DNA of 64,000 bases from Blastopirellula retiformator. GTDB lineage: Bacteria > Planctomycetota > Planctomycetia > Pirellulales > Pirellulaceae. A model generated the notes under the pieces. The model made no database searches. It was given only the letters and a program-made list of their open reading frames with translations, and had not been told where the DNA came from. The DNA lies in the NCBI RefSeq assembly GCF_007859755.1, contig NZ_SJPF01000005.1:1-64000 (forward strand), given 5' to 3'. Within the stretch, counting starts at the first letter, position 1, and the number at the start of each line of letters is the position of its first letter. Shown here one piece after another: positions 18,505 to 27,031 of this stretch. Made by a program: the position numbers and the translations under genes.

Positions 18505-20220
18505 ATGCCCACACGTGTGGGGACGCTGTCCGTAAGTTCCGTTCGAGTATGGGGTTTGACTATGTCCACCCTGCCAGGCGCTCCTGCCCTGCCGACAAAA
18601 ACGCTAGAACGTCACGCCAATCTGCATCGCCTTGAGTTGGTCAACCGAGAGCTGCAGAACTGGTTCGGCGTCGACTTCACGTTCTGGGATGGCGAAACCG
18701 GGGAGATGATGCGCGCCGCGGAAATGCAGCCCCCCGGCGATGACAACTATCTCTCACCGATGATTCGCACCATCGCCGCCAAGAAAAAGCCGGAGATCGT
18801 CGCCGAACAAGCGGGCGCTTGCATTCTGGCGATGCCGATGGCGATGGATGGGGGTTTGATCGTCGCGACCTGCCCGTTTGTAACCGGCGAGTCGTACGAT
18901 TGTTGCGAGGATGAGGAAGGTTTGGCTCGGCTGCTGGGAACGACCTCGGACCGCGCCACGAGTTGGTGGAGAGAACAAAACCGCTGGACGACGCAAAGCC
19001 TGGAGCGCATGGCCCGCTTGCAGTTGTCCAAGCTGAACGTGGACGACGAAGCGCGTCGCCTGTCGAACGAAATCGACAAGATCTCGGATAGCCTGTCGTC
19101 GACCTACGAAGAAATCAGCCTGCTCTATGGGCTGACGCAAAACTTGCGGATTTCCAGCAGCGACGAACAACTGGGCGATTTGGCGCTTAATTGGCTGTTG
19201 GAAGTGCTGCCGTGCGAAGGCCTGGCGATTCAATTTTTGCCAACCGACGGCGATAACGTTTCGTCGAAGGGACGCCGCGAAACGAAGACGCTGAGCGTCG
19301 GCGTTTGCCCGCTTGAATCGGAACAGCTGTCGCAGTTGGTCTCGCACTTGAATCTGGGCGAAAAAGGCGCCCCGTTCGTCGCCAATCAGCGCATCACCGC
19401 CCGCGAAGAATGGCCTTTTCCGAAGGTCCGCCAATTGATCGTCGTGCCGCTGGCCGAAGGGGATAACATCTTCGGTTGGATCATGGCCTTCAACCACTGC
19501 GAGAACAAAGGCTTTGGCACGGTCGAAGCCAGTCTGCTCAGCAGCGTGGGCGCCATCCTCGGCATTCACAGCGGCAATATCGAACTCTATCGCCAGCAAT
19601 CGGAGTTTGTGACCAGCGTCGTCCAGGCCCTGACTTCGGCGATCGACGCGAAAGATCCTTACACTTGCGGTCATAGCGATCGGGTCGCCCGGTTGTCGGT
19701 TTGCCTGGCTCGCCAGATGGGACAAGATACGGACTCGCTCAACCTGCTGTACATGGCGGGGCTGTTGCACGACGTCGGCAAGATCGGCATCGACGACAGC
19801 GTACTGCGAAAGCCGGGACGTCTGACCGATGCTGAATATGAGCACATTAAGCTACATCCCGAATTGGGTTTCAATATTCTCAAGGGACTGAAGCAGATCG
19901 AGAAGGTTTTGCCGGTCGTCCTGCACCACCACGAACAGTGGGACGGCAAGGGCTATCCGCACGGGCTGAAAGCGACCGATACGCCGCTTCTGGCCCGAAT
20001 CACCGCGGTGGCCGACGCTTACGACGCGATGTCGAGCGATCGTCCCTACCGCAAAGGGATGCCGGAAGAGAAGGTTGATGCGATCTTCCGCGAAGGCGCC
20101 GGCCAGCAGTGGGATCCGGCGGTGATCAACGCCTTCTTCGCCGCTCGTGACGAACTTCGCGATATCCTGGGCGAAGAGCGTGCCGATATCCGCTTTGATG
20201 TGCGAGACTGGTTGAAGTAA
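18505..20220 (+). CDS. GAF/HD-GYP domain response protein (putative cyclic-di-GMP phosphodiesterase)
   Basis: The product is 571 aa. The N-terminal half contains a small sensory region and then a GAF-like domain (about residues 200-360) after a predicted coiled segment (SNEIDKISDSLSSTYEEI). The C-terminal HD-GYP domain is complete: HSDRVARL, the HD pair in LLHDVGKIGI, HPELGFNIL, the second histidines in LHHHEQWDGKGYPHG, and VADAYDAMSSDRPYR. These are the residues that hydrolyse cyclic-di-GMP in active members. There is no receiver domain. The ATG at 18505 is preferred because GAGGA lies six bases before it; an ATG at 18487 upstream and one at 18562 are alternatives. The ligand of the GAF domain is unknown. 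Confidence 0.9.
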   Translation: MPTRVGTLSVSSVRVWGLTMSTLPGAPALPTKTLERHANLHRLELVNRELQNWFGVDFTFWDGETGEMMRAAEMQPPGDDNYLSPMIRTIAAKKKPEIVAEQAGACILAMPMAMDGGLIVATCPFVTGESYDCCEDEEGLARLLGTTSDRATSWWREQNRWTTQSLERMARLQLSKLNVDDEARRLSNEIDKISDSLSSTYEEISLLYGLTQNLRISSSDEQLGDLALNWLLEVLPCEGLAIQFLPTDGDNVSSKGRRETKTLSVGVCPLESEQLSQLVSHLNLGEKGAPFVANQRITAREEWPFPKVRQLIVVPLAEGDNIFGWIMAFNHCENKGFGTVEASLLSSVGAILGIHSGNIELYRQQSEFVTSVVQALTSAIDAKDPYTCGHSDRVARLSVCLARQMGQDTDSLNLLYMAGLLHDVGKIGIDDSVLRKPGRLTDAEYEHIKLHPELGFNILKGLKQIEKVLPVVLHHHEQWDGKGYPHGLKATDTPLLARITAVADAYDAMSSDRPYRKGMPEEKVDAIFREGAGQQWDPAVINAFFAARDELRDILGEERADIRFDVRDWLK

Positions 20221-20246
20221 GACCGGTATCGAGCCAACCGCGCGAG

Positions 20247-20261
20247 CCTCTATAATAGAGG
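20247..20261 (+). promoter_or_regulatory. 15-bp palindrome containing TATAAT just before the next start
   Basis: CCTCTAT-A-ATAGAGG is a perfect palindrome ending two bases before the ATG at 20264. It contains a consensus -10 box (20251-20256), which would place transcription start at about the ATG. It also contains GAGG, which could serve as a very close ribosome-binding site. No good -35 box is visible. Confidence 0.45.
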
Positions 20262-20263
20262 AC

Positions 20264-20761
20264 ATGGCTACAAGCGAAGAAGACCGCGAAGATTTGATGC
20301 GCGAGGCGACCGCATTGGTCCGCCGCGGCGAGTACGTTGCGCCGCAAGAGATTGACGTCGTGACGATCGGGTATCGCCGCAATGGCGCTCTCAGCATCTT
20401 CTTTGGCCAAGATCCGGTCTATCAATTCAACGATGTGGGCCAGTTTCGTCGCGGCTTTGTCGACGGCGATCTCTTGAAGGCCGATGGCGGCCGTCTGGTT
20501 CAAATGCGACGCGAGCGCGATGCAGCGCAAATGACCCTGGTCTCGACGCCGCTCGGCGATGTGGCGCAAGCCGAATTGATCGTCAAAATGGAATGGCGAC
20601 TGAGCGAACTGGCCGAGTCGATCGAAGAGGATGTCGCCACTTGTAGCGCCGTGATTCCTGAAGACGCGAATCCGGCCAGCGAGTTTCTCGCATGGTGGCG
20701 CGACACGCAGATGAAAATCGAGATCGCCTCGGCGCCCAATGTCGTTGCGCCGAAGGCGTAG
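20264..20761 (+). CDS. Conserved hypothetical protein
   Basis: The product is 165 aa, soluble and acidic, with no signal peptide or membrane helix. I do not recognise the family. It begins with a charged helix (EEDREDLMREATALVRRGEY), followed by an alpha/beta region (VVTIGYRRNGALSIFFGQDPVYQF) and ends in a helical region. The start is set by the palindrome/TATAAT arrangement directly upstream and could be leaderless. It converges with the ygfZ-like gene seven bases later. Confidence 0.6.
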   Translation: MATSEEDREDLMREATALVRRGEYVAPQEIDVVTIGYRRNGALSIFFGQDPVYQFNDVGQFRRGFVDGDLLKADGGRLVQMRRERDAAQMTLVSTPLGDVAQAELIVKMEWRLSELAESIEEDVATCSAVIPEDANPASEFLAWWRDTQMKIEIASAPNVVAPKA

Positions 20762-20768
20762 GCGTTTC

Positions 20769-21743
20769 TTACGCAGAGAAGGAGAGGGGGGCAATCTCAA
20801 CCGGTCCGCTTGACGTCTCTAGCGTTTGCCCGGGCTTGTCAAACCCACGCCGGACCATCGCCAGTCCAATCCAACGATTGAGCGACGGCGAGTACGTGGT
20901 CGAGGTGACCTGCAACGCCGGTTTGCCGTCGACTTCATAGACCGCGTCGGGGCTCGGCTCGGCGGCGAACTTCACACCCAGTAGACGTCGATTGACATGC
21001 CCGAGCGCATCGATCCGGGCGATCGTTTCTTGCCCCAGATAGCACCCCTTGGTGAAGCTGATCGCCAACGCGTCGCGGGCCGCCTCTTGGCAGAGATTGT
21101 CGATCGTCAGATCGCGTCCGTAGAAAGGGAAGCCCGCTTCGACGCGCAGCGCCTCGAGCGCTTCGTCACTACCCATCGCTTGATCGTCGCTGGAGAGCGA
21201 CGGCAAGGGGTCGCCGCTCGTAATGAGTCCCCATGCCGGTTGATCGACGTAGGTCGTCCGGTACAGGATCGTCCCCTGGGGAAAGCTTGGGTGGTCGAGT
21301 TCGACGACTTCCAGCGGAGACTGCGGCGGCGTGATTGACCACGACTCGGCGATGAGCTTCTCCATCGGCTCGCCGACCAACAGGAACTCTTGAGTGTCGG
21401 ACGTGCGATCGACGACTTCGACGTCCTCGATCACCGCATACTTTTGAAAGTGGGGGAGCAGCGCCTCAACTTGATTGGGTACGCCGGTCAAGTAGATCGA
21501 GTCAGTCGTCGGCAGCGCGAAAAAGTGCCCAAGGATCTTCCCTTGCAGCGTCGGGATGAACGTTTCGCAGCCTTGCCCCGGCGGCAGCTTCTTGATCTCG
21601 GCGGTCGACAGGTTGTGCAGGAACTTCACGCGATCGTCGCCGGTCATTTGCAGACGCGTGCGGGCCGACAGATCGAAGCAAAGTCCAGTTCGACGCAGCT
21701 TTTCAAATTGCTCAGCGAGTGGGGCGACTTCCGGCGTACTCAT
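20769..21743 (-). CDS. ygfZ: YgfZ/GcvT-like folate-binding protein
   Basis: The product is 324 aa. It resembles the tetrahydrofolate-binding T-protein fold, and the YgfZ signature KGCYLGQE is intact near residue 236, including the cysteine required by the family. YgfZ (human IBA57) helps assemble or repair certain iron-sulfur proteins. GDDRVKFLHNLSTAEI near the N-terminus is also typical. The ATG at 21743 overlaps the stop of the larA-like gene (ATGA), so the two are translationally coupled and the longer open frame is excluded. Confidence 0.88.
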   Translation of the reverse strand: MSTPEVAPLAEQFEKLRRTGLCFDLSARTRLQMTGDDRVKFLHNLSTAEIKKLPPGQGCETFIPTLQGKILGHFFALPTTDSIYLTGVPNQVEALLPHFQKYAVIEDVEVVDRTSDTQEFLLVGEPMEKLIAESWSITPPQSPLEVVELDHPSFPQGTILYRTTYVDQPAWGLITSGDPLPSLSSDDQAMGSDEALEALRVEAGFPFYGRDLTIDNLCQEAARDALAISFTKGCYLGQETIARIDALGHVNRRLLGVKFAAEPSPDAVYEVDGKPALQVTSTTYSPSLNRWIGLAMVRRGFDKPGQTLETSSGPVEIAPLSFSA

Positions 21744-22996
21744 AGTGCGTATTGATCCCAATCGATATCGCGGGAAATCTCTTCTCCCTCGACCGCCACT
21801 TCCGAAAGTTGCCCATTGGCTATGAAGGTGCACGACTCGTAGTATTCGCACACCTTGCGGGCTTCTTCCAGGTTGGCGACCGGCGACATGTTCAGTTCGT
21901 CGACGATCGCTTCGGGTAGATTGCTCAACAAGTAGATCTTGTTCCGATCGAGCGTCGTCGCCAACTGCAGCGCTGCGGCGGCGTCGGCGGTTCGTTCGCG
22001 ACGAATGCGGCGGCGTTGTTCGTCCAGGTCGTCATGCTCGCCCAACTGCATCATCGTCGCCGAGGGATGCGTCGCAAGCTCGCTGCAGACGAGAATTGCG
22101 CCATTGTCGTCGACCGCATTGGCGGCGACGGCCAGCGAGCGGGCGAAGTTCGCCCAGGTTTGCTGTTGCTGTCCGCCGTTGACGGCGATCACGGTCAGCG
22201 CCGATCGCTTGGCCGGTTGATGCCGCCAGGTGTTGGCCAGCTCTTGCTGAATCGACTCGGCGATTTGGTCGATGGCGCCGGCGCGAATGGCGCTGATCGT
22301 CTCGGGACCGTTCGCTTCGATCACCAGGCCGAACAAGACGCCCAGCAAGTGGCCCGCTTCAGTCGCTTCGCCGGCGCGACGTTTCCGCAGCACCGGTTGT
22401 TCGACAAAGGTGGGCGCGGATAACCGCAGCATCGTTTCGCGATCGGTGAACGTGGGGTAGACCGCTTCGTAAGGGCCAAAGTAGTCGAGCGATGAGTCAA
22501 GCCGCGCTAGGCCGACCGGAATTACCATGTCGGCGTCGCTGAGCAGCCGATTGATCATGATCGGTCGGTTTTCTTTCGACGCGCCGATGAAGGCGAGCTT
22601 GTTGCGATCGTCCGGATCGTGACGCTCGATGGTGACGTCGGTTCGCTTTCCGCCCATCGTGGTGATGGTCGCCTTGAGTTGTTCGGAGACGTCGTTGGGA
22701 AGCACGATCGCGATGCGGCGATCCGCGAACTCGGCCCGGGCGGTCACTTCCAGGATGGTCGCGATAATCTGATCGACCTGCGGGACGTGCCGCCCGATCG
22801 CGAATGCGATCAAATCGTCCGGTACGGTCGCTTCGGCAAGACCGGGAAACTGCGGCGGGTTGGTGAGGGCCGTCTCGACCTCACTGCGGACCGACTCCAG
22901 CGTTGAGCCCGCCCCATCACAGAGGGCGACGATCTTCTCGTCCGGCAGTTCGAGTTCAAATTTTTGGCTTTCGCCGAACGGCAATGAAATCTGCAT
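21740..22996 (-). CDS. LarA-like (DUF2088) protein, probably catalytically divergent
   Basis: The product is 418 aa. The N-terminal part (SLPFGESQKFELELPDEKI, then VPQVDQIIATILEVT) and the C-terminal FIANGQLSEVAV fit the nickel-pincer lactate racemase (LarA/DUF2088) fold. The usual DHTRPVP-type motif is replaced by AIGRHVPQVD, and the central loop that in LarA carries the histidine and the lysine bonded to the pincer cofactor is not recognisable (GLARLDSSLDYFGPYEA). It may therefore act on another substrate or lack the cofactor. The ATG at 22996 is preferred over a TTG at 23002. No clear Shine-Dalgarno is visible. Its stop overlaps the ygfZ-like start. Confidence 0.7.
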   Translation of the reverse strand: MQISLPFGESQKFELELPDEKIVALCDGAGSTLESVRSEVETALTNPPQFPGLAEATVPDDLIAFAIGRHVPQVDQIIATILEVTARAEFADRRIAIVLPNDVSEQLKATITTMGGKRTDVTIERHDPDDRNKLAFIGASKENRPIMINRLLSDADMVIPVGLARLDSSLDYFGPYEAVYPTFTDRETMLRLSAPTFVEQPVLRKRRAGEATEAGHLLGVLFGLVIEANGPETISAIRAGAIDQIAESIQQELANTWRHQPAKRSALTVIAVNGGQQQQTWANFARSLAVAANAVDDNGAILVCSELATHPSATMMQLGEHDDLDEQRRRIRRERTADAAAALQLATTLDRNKIYLLSNLPEAIVDELNMSPVANLEEARKVCEYYESCTFIANGQLSEVAVEGEEISRDIDWDQYAL

Positions 22997-23151
22997 GGGC
23001 AACTGCGTAGGCTGGGATAGCGAATCGATTCCTGCAATCTTAGAAGGGATTGTCGCTGAGGGTCAACGAGTCGAGGTTTACGCCGAGACGCCAAATCGAT
23101 GATAATGCGTCTTTCTGCGGTGTGGTTTCGTTTGTCGGAAGGGAAGTCGTC

Positions 23152-25530
23152 ATGCGAGTTTGGATCGTTCTGTTGGCCTTGGCGGCTGGCCTGATGCTGG
23201 GGTGCGAAAAATCAGCCGATCTGGCCGAAAAATCTCCGTCCGGTTCCCCCGGTCCGGCGGTGGAGCCAGAATCGACGCCCGCCAAGTCGCCGATCGAATT
23301 GCTGCAAGCGATGGCTTCGGCGTACGCCCAGGCCGACAGTTACTTTGATCAAGGCAAATTGCGGCTCAGCCGGACGCTGGCGGGGGAAACGACCTTCGAT
23401 GATGTTCCCTTTGCGGTCAAGCTGCAGCGTCCCAACCAGTTGCGGGTAGACGCCTACCAGGTGACGATCGCCTGCGACGGCAACCGACTGGTCGCCAAAA
23501 TCTTTGATGAAGCGACCGACGAGATGGATCATCAGGCGCTGGTTCGACCGGCGCCAGAACAGATTGACGCCGCAACGCTCTACATCGATCCGCAGCAAAG
23601 CGACCCGATCTTGTCGGAGATTCTGGTGGGCGGCATCGTCGGTCCGCCCCCGACGCTGGAGATGCTGTTGGCGAAGGAAATGCCCGACTTCTCGCAAGAG
23701 GCGGACAATTACGTGGTGGGCGTCGACGATACGATCAACGGGCGTCGGTGCCATCGTCTGATCTGCCAAACGCCCAATGGTCCGCTGACGATGTATGTCG
23801 ATGCTGAGAATTTTTTGTTGCGGCGGATCGAATATCCCCAGGAACCGATGCTTTCGGCCCTGAAGCAAAGCGATCCCAACGCCAAGATCTCGCTGGTCGC
23901 CGACTTCGTCAACGCATCGATCAACGACCCGATTCATGAAAACGAGTTTCTGTACAACATTCATGGCGGCGACAAGCAAGTCGCCTACTTTGTCCGTCCG
24001 GCGCAAGCGACCGCTAGTCCGTTGTTGGGAGAAAAGCCGCAGCCATTTTCGCTTGAGCGTCTGAGCGGCGAGAAAATCGCTTCGACCGAATTGCTTGCCG
24101 CGCCGACGGTGTTGGCCTGGATCAACGATCATCCTTCCAGCCGTTTGATGACCGATCAGCTGACCCGCTTTGCGGCCGACGCATCGACCGGCGTCGAAGT
24201 GAAACTGGTCTCGGTCGATCCGCACGAGACGCCGGGGGCACAGGTGCTGCAGCGGCTCGAGCAATGGGGCGCCAACTTTCCGGTCTATCGCGACGCCGAT
24301 GCCGTCGGGCAAATGCAGTTTCGGATTCCTGGCGCTCCGACCGTCGTCTTGTTGGATGATCAAGGGCGGGTTCAGTTTTACGAGGCGGGCGCTTCGCCTG
24401 ACCTGGCAGAGCGACTGTGGGACATTTCCAAGCGTTTGACCGGCGGAGAGAACGTCGCCGAGACGACGCTGGCGGCCGTCCAGGCGGAGAAGAAGCTGTA
24501 TCAAGCGGCGCTGGCCGCATCGATGGCGGGCAAGAATCCGTACCGCGATTTGCCGCTACCCTCGGTAAGCGCGGCGGCGGCTCGCGAGTTTGACAAGTTT
24601 GCGGCCGAAACGGTCTGGTCGACTAGCGACGTGGAAAGTCCTGGGGCAGTTGCGGTACTGCGGACCGGCGACGCCGAGCGGATTTTTGTGCTGGACGGCG
24701 GGAAAGCGATTTGCGAACTCGACGCCGAGGGGAAATTGGTCTCGCGGCATGTATTGAGTCTGGGGGAAGACGTCGTCGTCGACCGAATGCGGGTCGCAGC
24801 CAGCGACAAAGGGCTGCGGGTAGCGCTGTTTCAGCCCAACGGCCAACGCCTGTGGCTGTTGGATGAGAACTTGGAGCCGCTGTTCCGTTATCCAACCAGC
24901 GACGCCGTGCATGCCGGGATCGCCGACGCTCAACTGCTGAGCGGGTTCGAGCAAACGACGCTGGTGGTGGCGTTTCAGGGAGAAATTGGCGCCCATGGCA
25001 TCGACGAGAGCGGGAAGCGGCTGTGGAGTTTTCGCGAGATGTTGCAGCTGCGCGATCTGGCGCCGGTTGGTCCGGGAGAGATCGCGGTGATGGATGCGTC
25101 AAGTCGAGCCTTGGTGATCGATCGGCAGGGAAAAGTCCGCCGCGAGATCGGTCTGCCGCAGCGGTCGTTGTTGTCGCTCTGCCACGATCCGGTCTCAGGG
25201 CAGCTGTTGGCGCTGGCCTTGGCCGAGATCGAGATGCTGGAGTTTGACGCGCTGGCGAAAGACGGAGCGCAGGTCTGGAGCTATCCGCTGCCGGCGGCCG
25301 AATTGCCGCAGGTGTCGCCGAAGATGGCGGCCGTTTCGATTGGCGAGCTGCGGGGGTGGTGCGGACTGGGGCCTGACGGCACCGTGCACGTGATGCAGGC
25401 CGATGGCGCTGCGACCGATCGAATGGCGTTTGGCGAGATGCCCCTCGGGCTGGGAACGGTCGGCAGCGGCGATCTGATTATCGCGCTGCCTGATCGCGTG
25501 GTGCGGTTACGTCTGGCGCCGAGACGCTAG
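23152..25530 (+). CDS. Lipoprotein with LolA-like, redoxin-like and beta-propeller regions
   Basis: The product is 792 aa. It has a signal peptide with lipobox LMLGC (Cys near residue 17). Residues about 45-285 look like a DUF2092/LolA-type half-barrel (IELLQAMASAYAQADSYFDQGKLR in the first helices). Residues about 300-430 resemble a thioredoxin/redoxin fold (VLAWINDHPSSR, then VPGAPTVV-like IPGAPTVVLLDDQG), but the CxxC is absent, so no disulfide chemistry is expected. The last about 320 residues form blade-like repeats of a propeller. GGAAGGGAAG precedes the ATG at 23152. It probably acts at the envelope. Role unknown. Confidence 0.75.
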   Translation: MRVWIVLLALAAGLMLGCEKSADLAEKSPSGSPGPAVEPESTPAKSPIELLQAMASAYAQADSYFDQGKLRLSRTLAGETTFDDVPFAVKLQRPNQLRVDAYQVTIACDGNRLVAKIFDEATDEMDHQALVRPAPEQIDAATLYIDPQQSDPILSEILVGGIVGPPPTLEMLLAKEMPDFSQEADNYVVGVDDTINGRRCHRLICQTPNGPLTMYVDAENFLLRRIEYPQEPMLSALKQSDPNAKISLVADFVNASINDPIHENEFLYNIHGGDKQVAYFVRPAQATASPLLGEKPQPFSLERLSGEKIASTELLAAPTVLAWINDHPSSRLMTDQLTRFAADASTGVEVKLVSVDPHETPGAQVLQRLEQWGANFPVYRDADAVGQMQFRIPGAPTVVLLDDQGRVQFYEAGASPDLAERLWDISKRLTGGENVAETTLAAVQAEKKLYQAALAASMAGKNPYRDLPLPSVSAAAAREFDKFAAETVWSTSDVESPGAVAVLRTGDAERIFVLDGGKAICELDAEGKLVSRHVLSLGEDVVVDRMRVAASDKGLRVALFQPNGQRLWLLDENLEPLFRYPTSDAVHAGIADAQLLSGFEQTTLVVAFQGEIGAHGIDESGKRLWSFREMLQLRDLAPVGPGEIAVMDASSRALVIDRQGKVRREIGLPQRSLLSLCHDPVSGQLLALALAEIEMLEFDALAKDGAQVWSYPLPAAELPQVSPKMAAVSIGELRGWCGLGPDGTVHVMQADGAATDRMAFGEMPLGLGTVGSGDLIIALPDRVVRLRLAPRR

Positions 25531-25557
25531 TCGGCGCAATGTTGACGATTGCGACGG

Positions 25558-25887
25558 TTAGGCGGGCGCGCCGCTGCGGATGCGGCGGCAGATGCTGGCC
25601 AGCTCGCGAAACGAGTTGATCATCTGTTGTTCGCCGGTGTCGTTGCGACAGTCGTGCTCTAACTGGGCGGCGTACGGGGTAATCTGACCAAAGCCGTAGC
25701 TGCCGGCCGCTCCCTTCAGCTGGTGCGCGATGCGTCCCAGGCCTTCCCAGTCGTTCTGATCAACGCAGCGAAGCATCGATTCGATTCGATCGGGCATTTC
25801 TGAGACGAACATATCGACGATTTCGGCCAAATCGGGGTCGTCCCCCAAATCGGAGAAGAGTGGCTGCGTAGCGGACTGCGTCGACAT
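25558..25887 (-). CDS. Hpt-domain phosphotransfer protein
   Basis: The product is 109 aa, essentially one histidine-containing phosphotransfer domain. The phospho-accepting histidine is H55 in RIAHQLKGAAGSYGF. The four-helix bundle pattern and the length are typical. It would relay phosphate between a hybrid histidine kinase and a response regulator that are not in this window. AGGAGC sits just before the ATG. It stands alone between two rightward genes. Confidence 0.92.
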   Translation of the reverse strand: MSTQSATQPLFSDLGDDPDLAEIVDMFVSEMPDRIESMLRCVDQNDWEGLGRIAHQLKGAAGSYGFGQITPYAAQLEHDCRNDTGEQQMINSFRELASICRRIRSGAPA

Positions 25888-26276
25888 AAGGCGCTCCTGT
25901 TTACGACCGGATGTCTGGAGGTATACGGGTGTTAGAAAGAATAGGGCGCATTCTTGCGCGGTTTCTGCAAGAAGGCCTTTTGGGTGGCGAAGTCACGGGG
26001 AACCGTGAGCTGAAATAGCGTTTGTGAGGGGGCGCGGAGCGCATAATCGGCCCCTTCGGCACGTCCGGACCTGGAAATTCTTTCCACGTGGGAAAAAGGA
26101 AACGGCTGGTTAACCTGGGAGCCCTGGGATGACGATAGCGTGTGATAGCGTTCGTCAAATAGACGAGTTAGGTGGTCTATGCAAGTTGGCGGATCTCGTA
26201 GTTTGTATGCTCGCGAGACGCTGGCGCCGCAAGAGCCGTTTTAGTTTTATTGTCGAGACATTTGGAGTTCTCACAG
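25888..26276. other. Upstream region of the Cys-repeat gene, no gene seen
   Basis: No coding frame with family resemblance is visible. The region should hold the promoter of the Cys-repeat gene at 26277 and the promoter of the Hpt gene. A GGAG ribosome-binding site lies just before 26277. Confidence 0.5.
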
Positions 26277-26795
26277 ATGAAGAGCCGTCTTGTTCTCCCG
26301 GCGTTTTTGGTTGTCGCTTCGATCTTTGCCGTCGTCGCCGCCAACGCCGAAGCTGGCCTGTTTGGCCACGGTTGCGGTTGCGAGCCGACCTGCTGCGCGC
26401 CGGAACCGACCTGTTGTGCCCCGGAACCGAGCTGTTGCGCTCCGGAACCGAGCTGCTGTGATCCCTGTGGTTCGTGCTGCCGTCCCGGCCTGTTCGCTCG
26501 CCTGAAGGCGAAGCTGGCCAGCTGCTGCAAGAAGAGCTGCTGCGAACCGACCTGCTGCGCTCCGGAACCGACCTGCTGCGCGCCGGAACCGACCTGCTGC
26601 GCGCCGGAACCGACCTGCTGCGCGCCGGAACCGACCTGCTGCGCCCCGGAACCGACCTGCTGCGCCCCGGAACCGTCGTGCTGCGAACCGTGCTGCAAGA
26701 AGCCCTGCTTCCTGAAGCGTCTGTTCCACAAGTGCTGTGCTCCCAGCTGCTGCGAGCCGACCTGCTGTGCTCCGGAACCGACCTGCTGTGGCTAA
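26277..26795 (+). CDS. Secreted cysteine/proline repeat protein (copy 1)
   Basis: The product is 172 aa. An N-terminal signal peptide (residues 1-24, ending near ANAEA) is followed by a domain with dozens of cysteines. The body is made of a seven-residue unit, EPTCCAP, repeated about four times, then a Cys-rich spacer with KLASCCKKSCC, then about six more units, another spacer (CCKKPCFLKRLFHKCC) and a final pair. The unit is typical of planctomycete Cys-rich envelope proteins, and the spacing of CC pairs suggests extensive disulfide cross-linking or metal binding. GGAG precedes the start. The paralogue at 39458 shares the repeat and a gene-end terminator. Confidence 0.85.
   Translation: MKSRLVLPAFLVVASIFAVVAANAEAGLFGHGCGCEPTCCAPEPTCCAPEPSCCAPEPSCCDPCGSCCRPGLFARLKAKLASCCKKSCCEPTCCAPEPTCCAPEPTCCAPEPTCCAPEPTCCAPEPTCCAPEPSCCEPCCKKPCFLKRLFHKCCAPSCCEPTCCAPEPTCCG
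26382..26465 (+). repeat. Four tandem 21-bp coding repeats
   Basis: Four copies of a 21-bp unit of the type GAACCGACCTGCTGCGC encode the first EPTCCAP block of the Cys-repeat protein. Copies vary at a few third positions. Confidence 0.85.
26544..26669 (+). repeat. Six tandem 21-bp coding repeats
   Basis: Six nearly identical 21-bp units start at 26544, 26565, 26586, 26607, 26628 and 26649. Because the period is a multiple of three, the opposite strand is also open here. Near identity suggests recent expansion or gene conversion. Confidence 0.9.
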
Positions 26796-26827
26796 TTGCC
26801 AAACAGTAGATCCCGTCCGTTAAAATG

Positions 26828-26863
26828 AAAGAACCGCTTGCCGCTTGGCAAGCGGTTCTTTAT
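26828..26863 (+). terminator. Rho-independent terminator after Cys-repeat gene 1
   Basis: AAAGAACCGCTTGCC and GGCAAGCGGTTCTTT form a perfect 15-bp stem around a GCTT loop, followed by a T-rich tail. It is one of the strongest in the window. Confidence 0.92.
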
Positions 26864-27031
26864 TTCTTGACCCCGAAATTGGGGCCGATTGATTGACGCG
26901 GCAGCCAAACGATCGACAATGAAGAGATGTCGCGATTCTCCCTCTATTGGGCCAGGATGTGACGCAGTCTCCTCCTTTTCCGGCTATTTAGCCGCTTTCG
27001 CTCGCTTGGTTCTGATCCAAAGAGAAACGCC

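Noticed and set aside
26382-26669. CRISPR-like look of the 21-bp repeats
   Set aside because: Units are directly adjacent with no unique spacers and encode a regular peptide.
26177-26731. Minus-strand frames through the 21-bp repeats, with Gly-Ser-Gln-rich translation
   Set aside because: They exist only because a 21-bp period leaves every frame open. No start signal or family.
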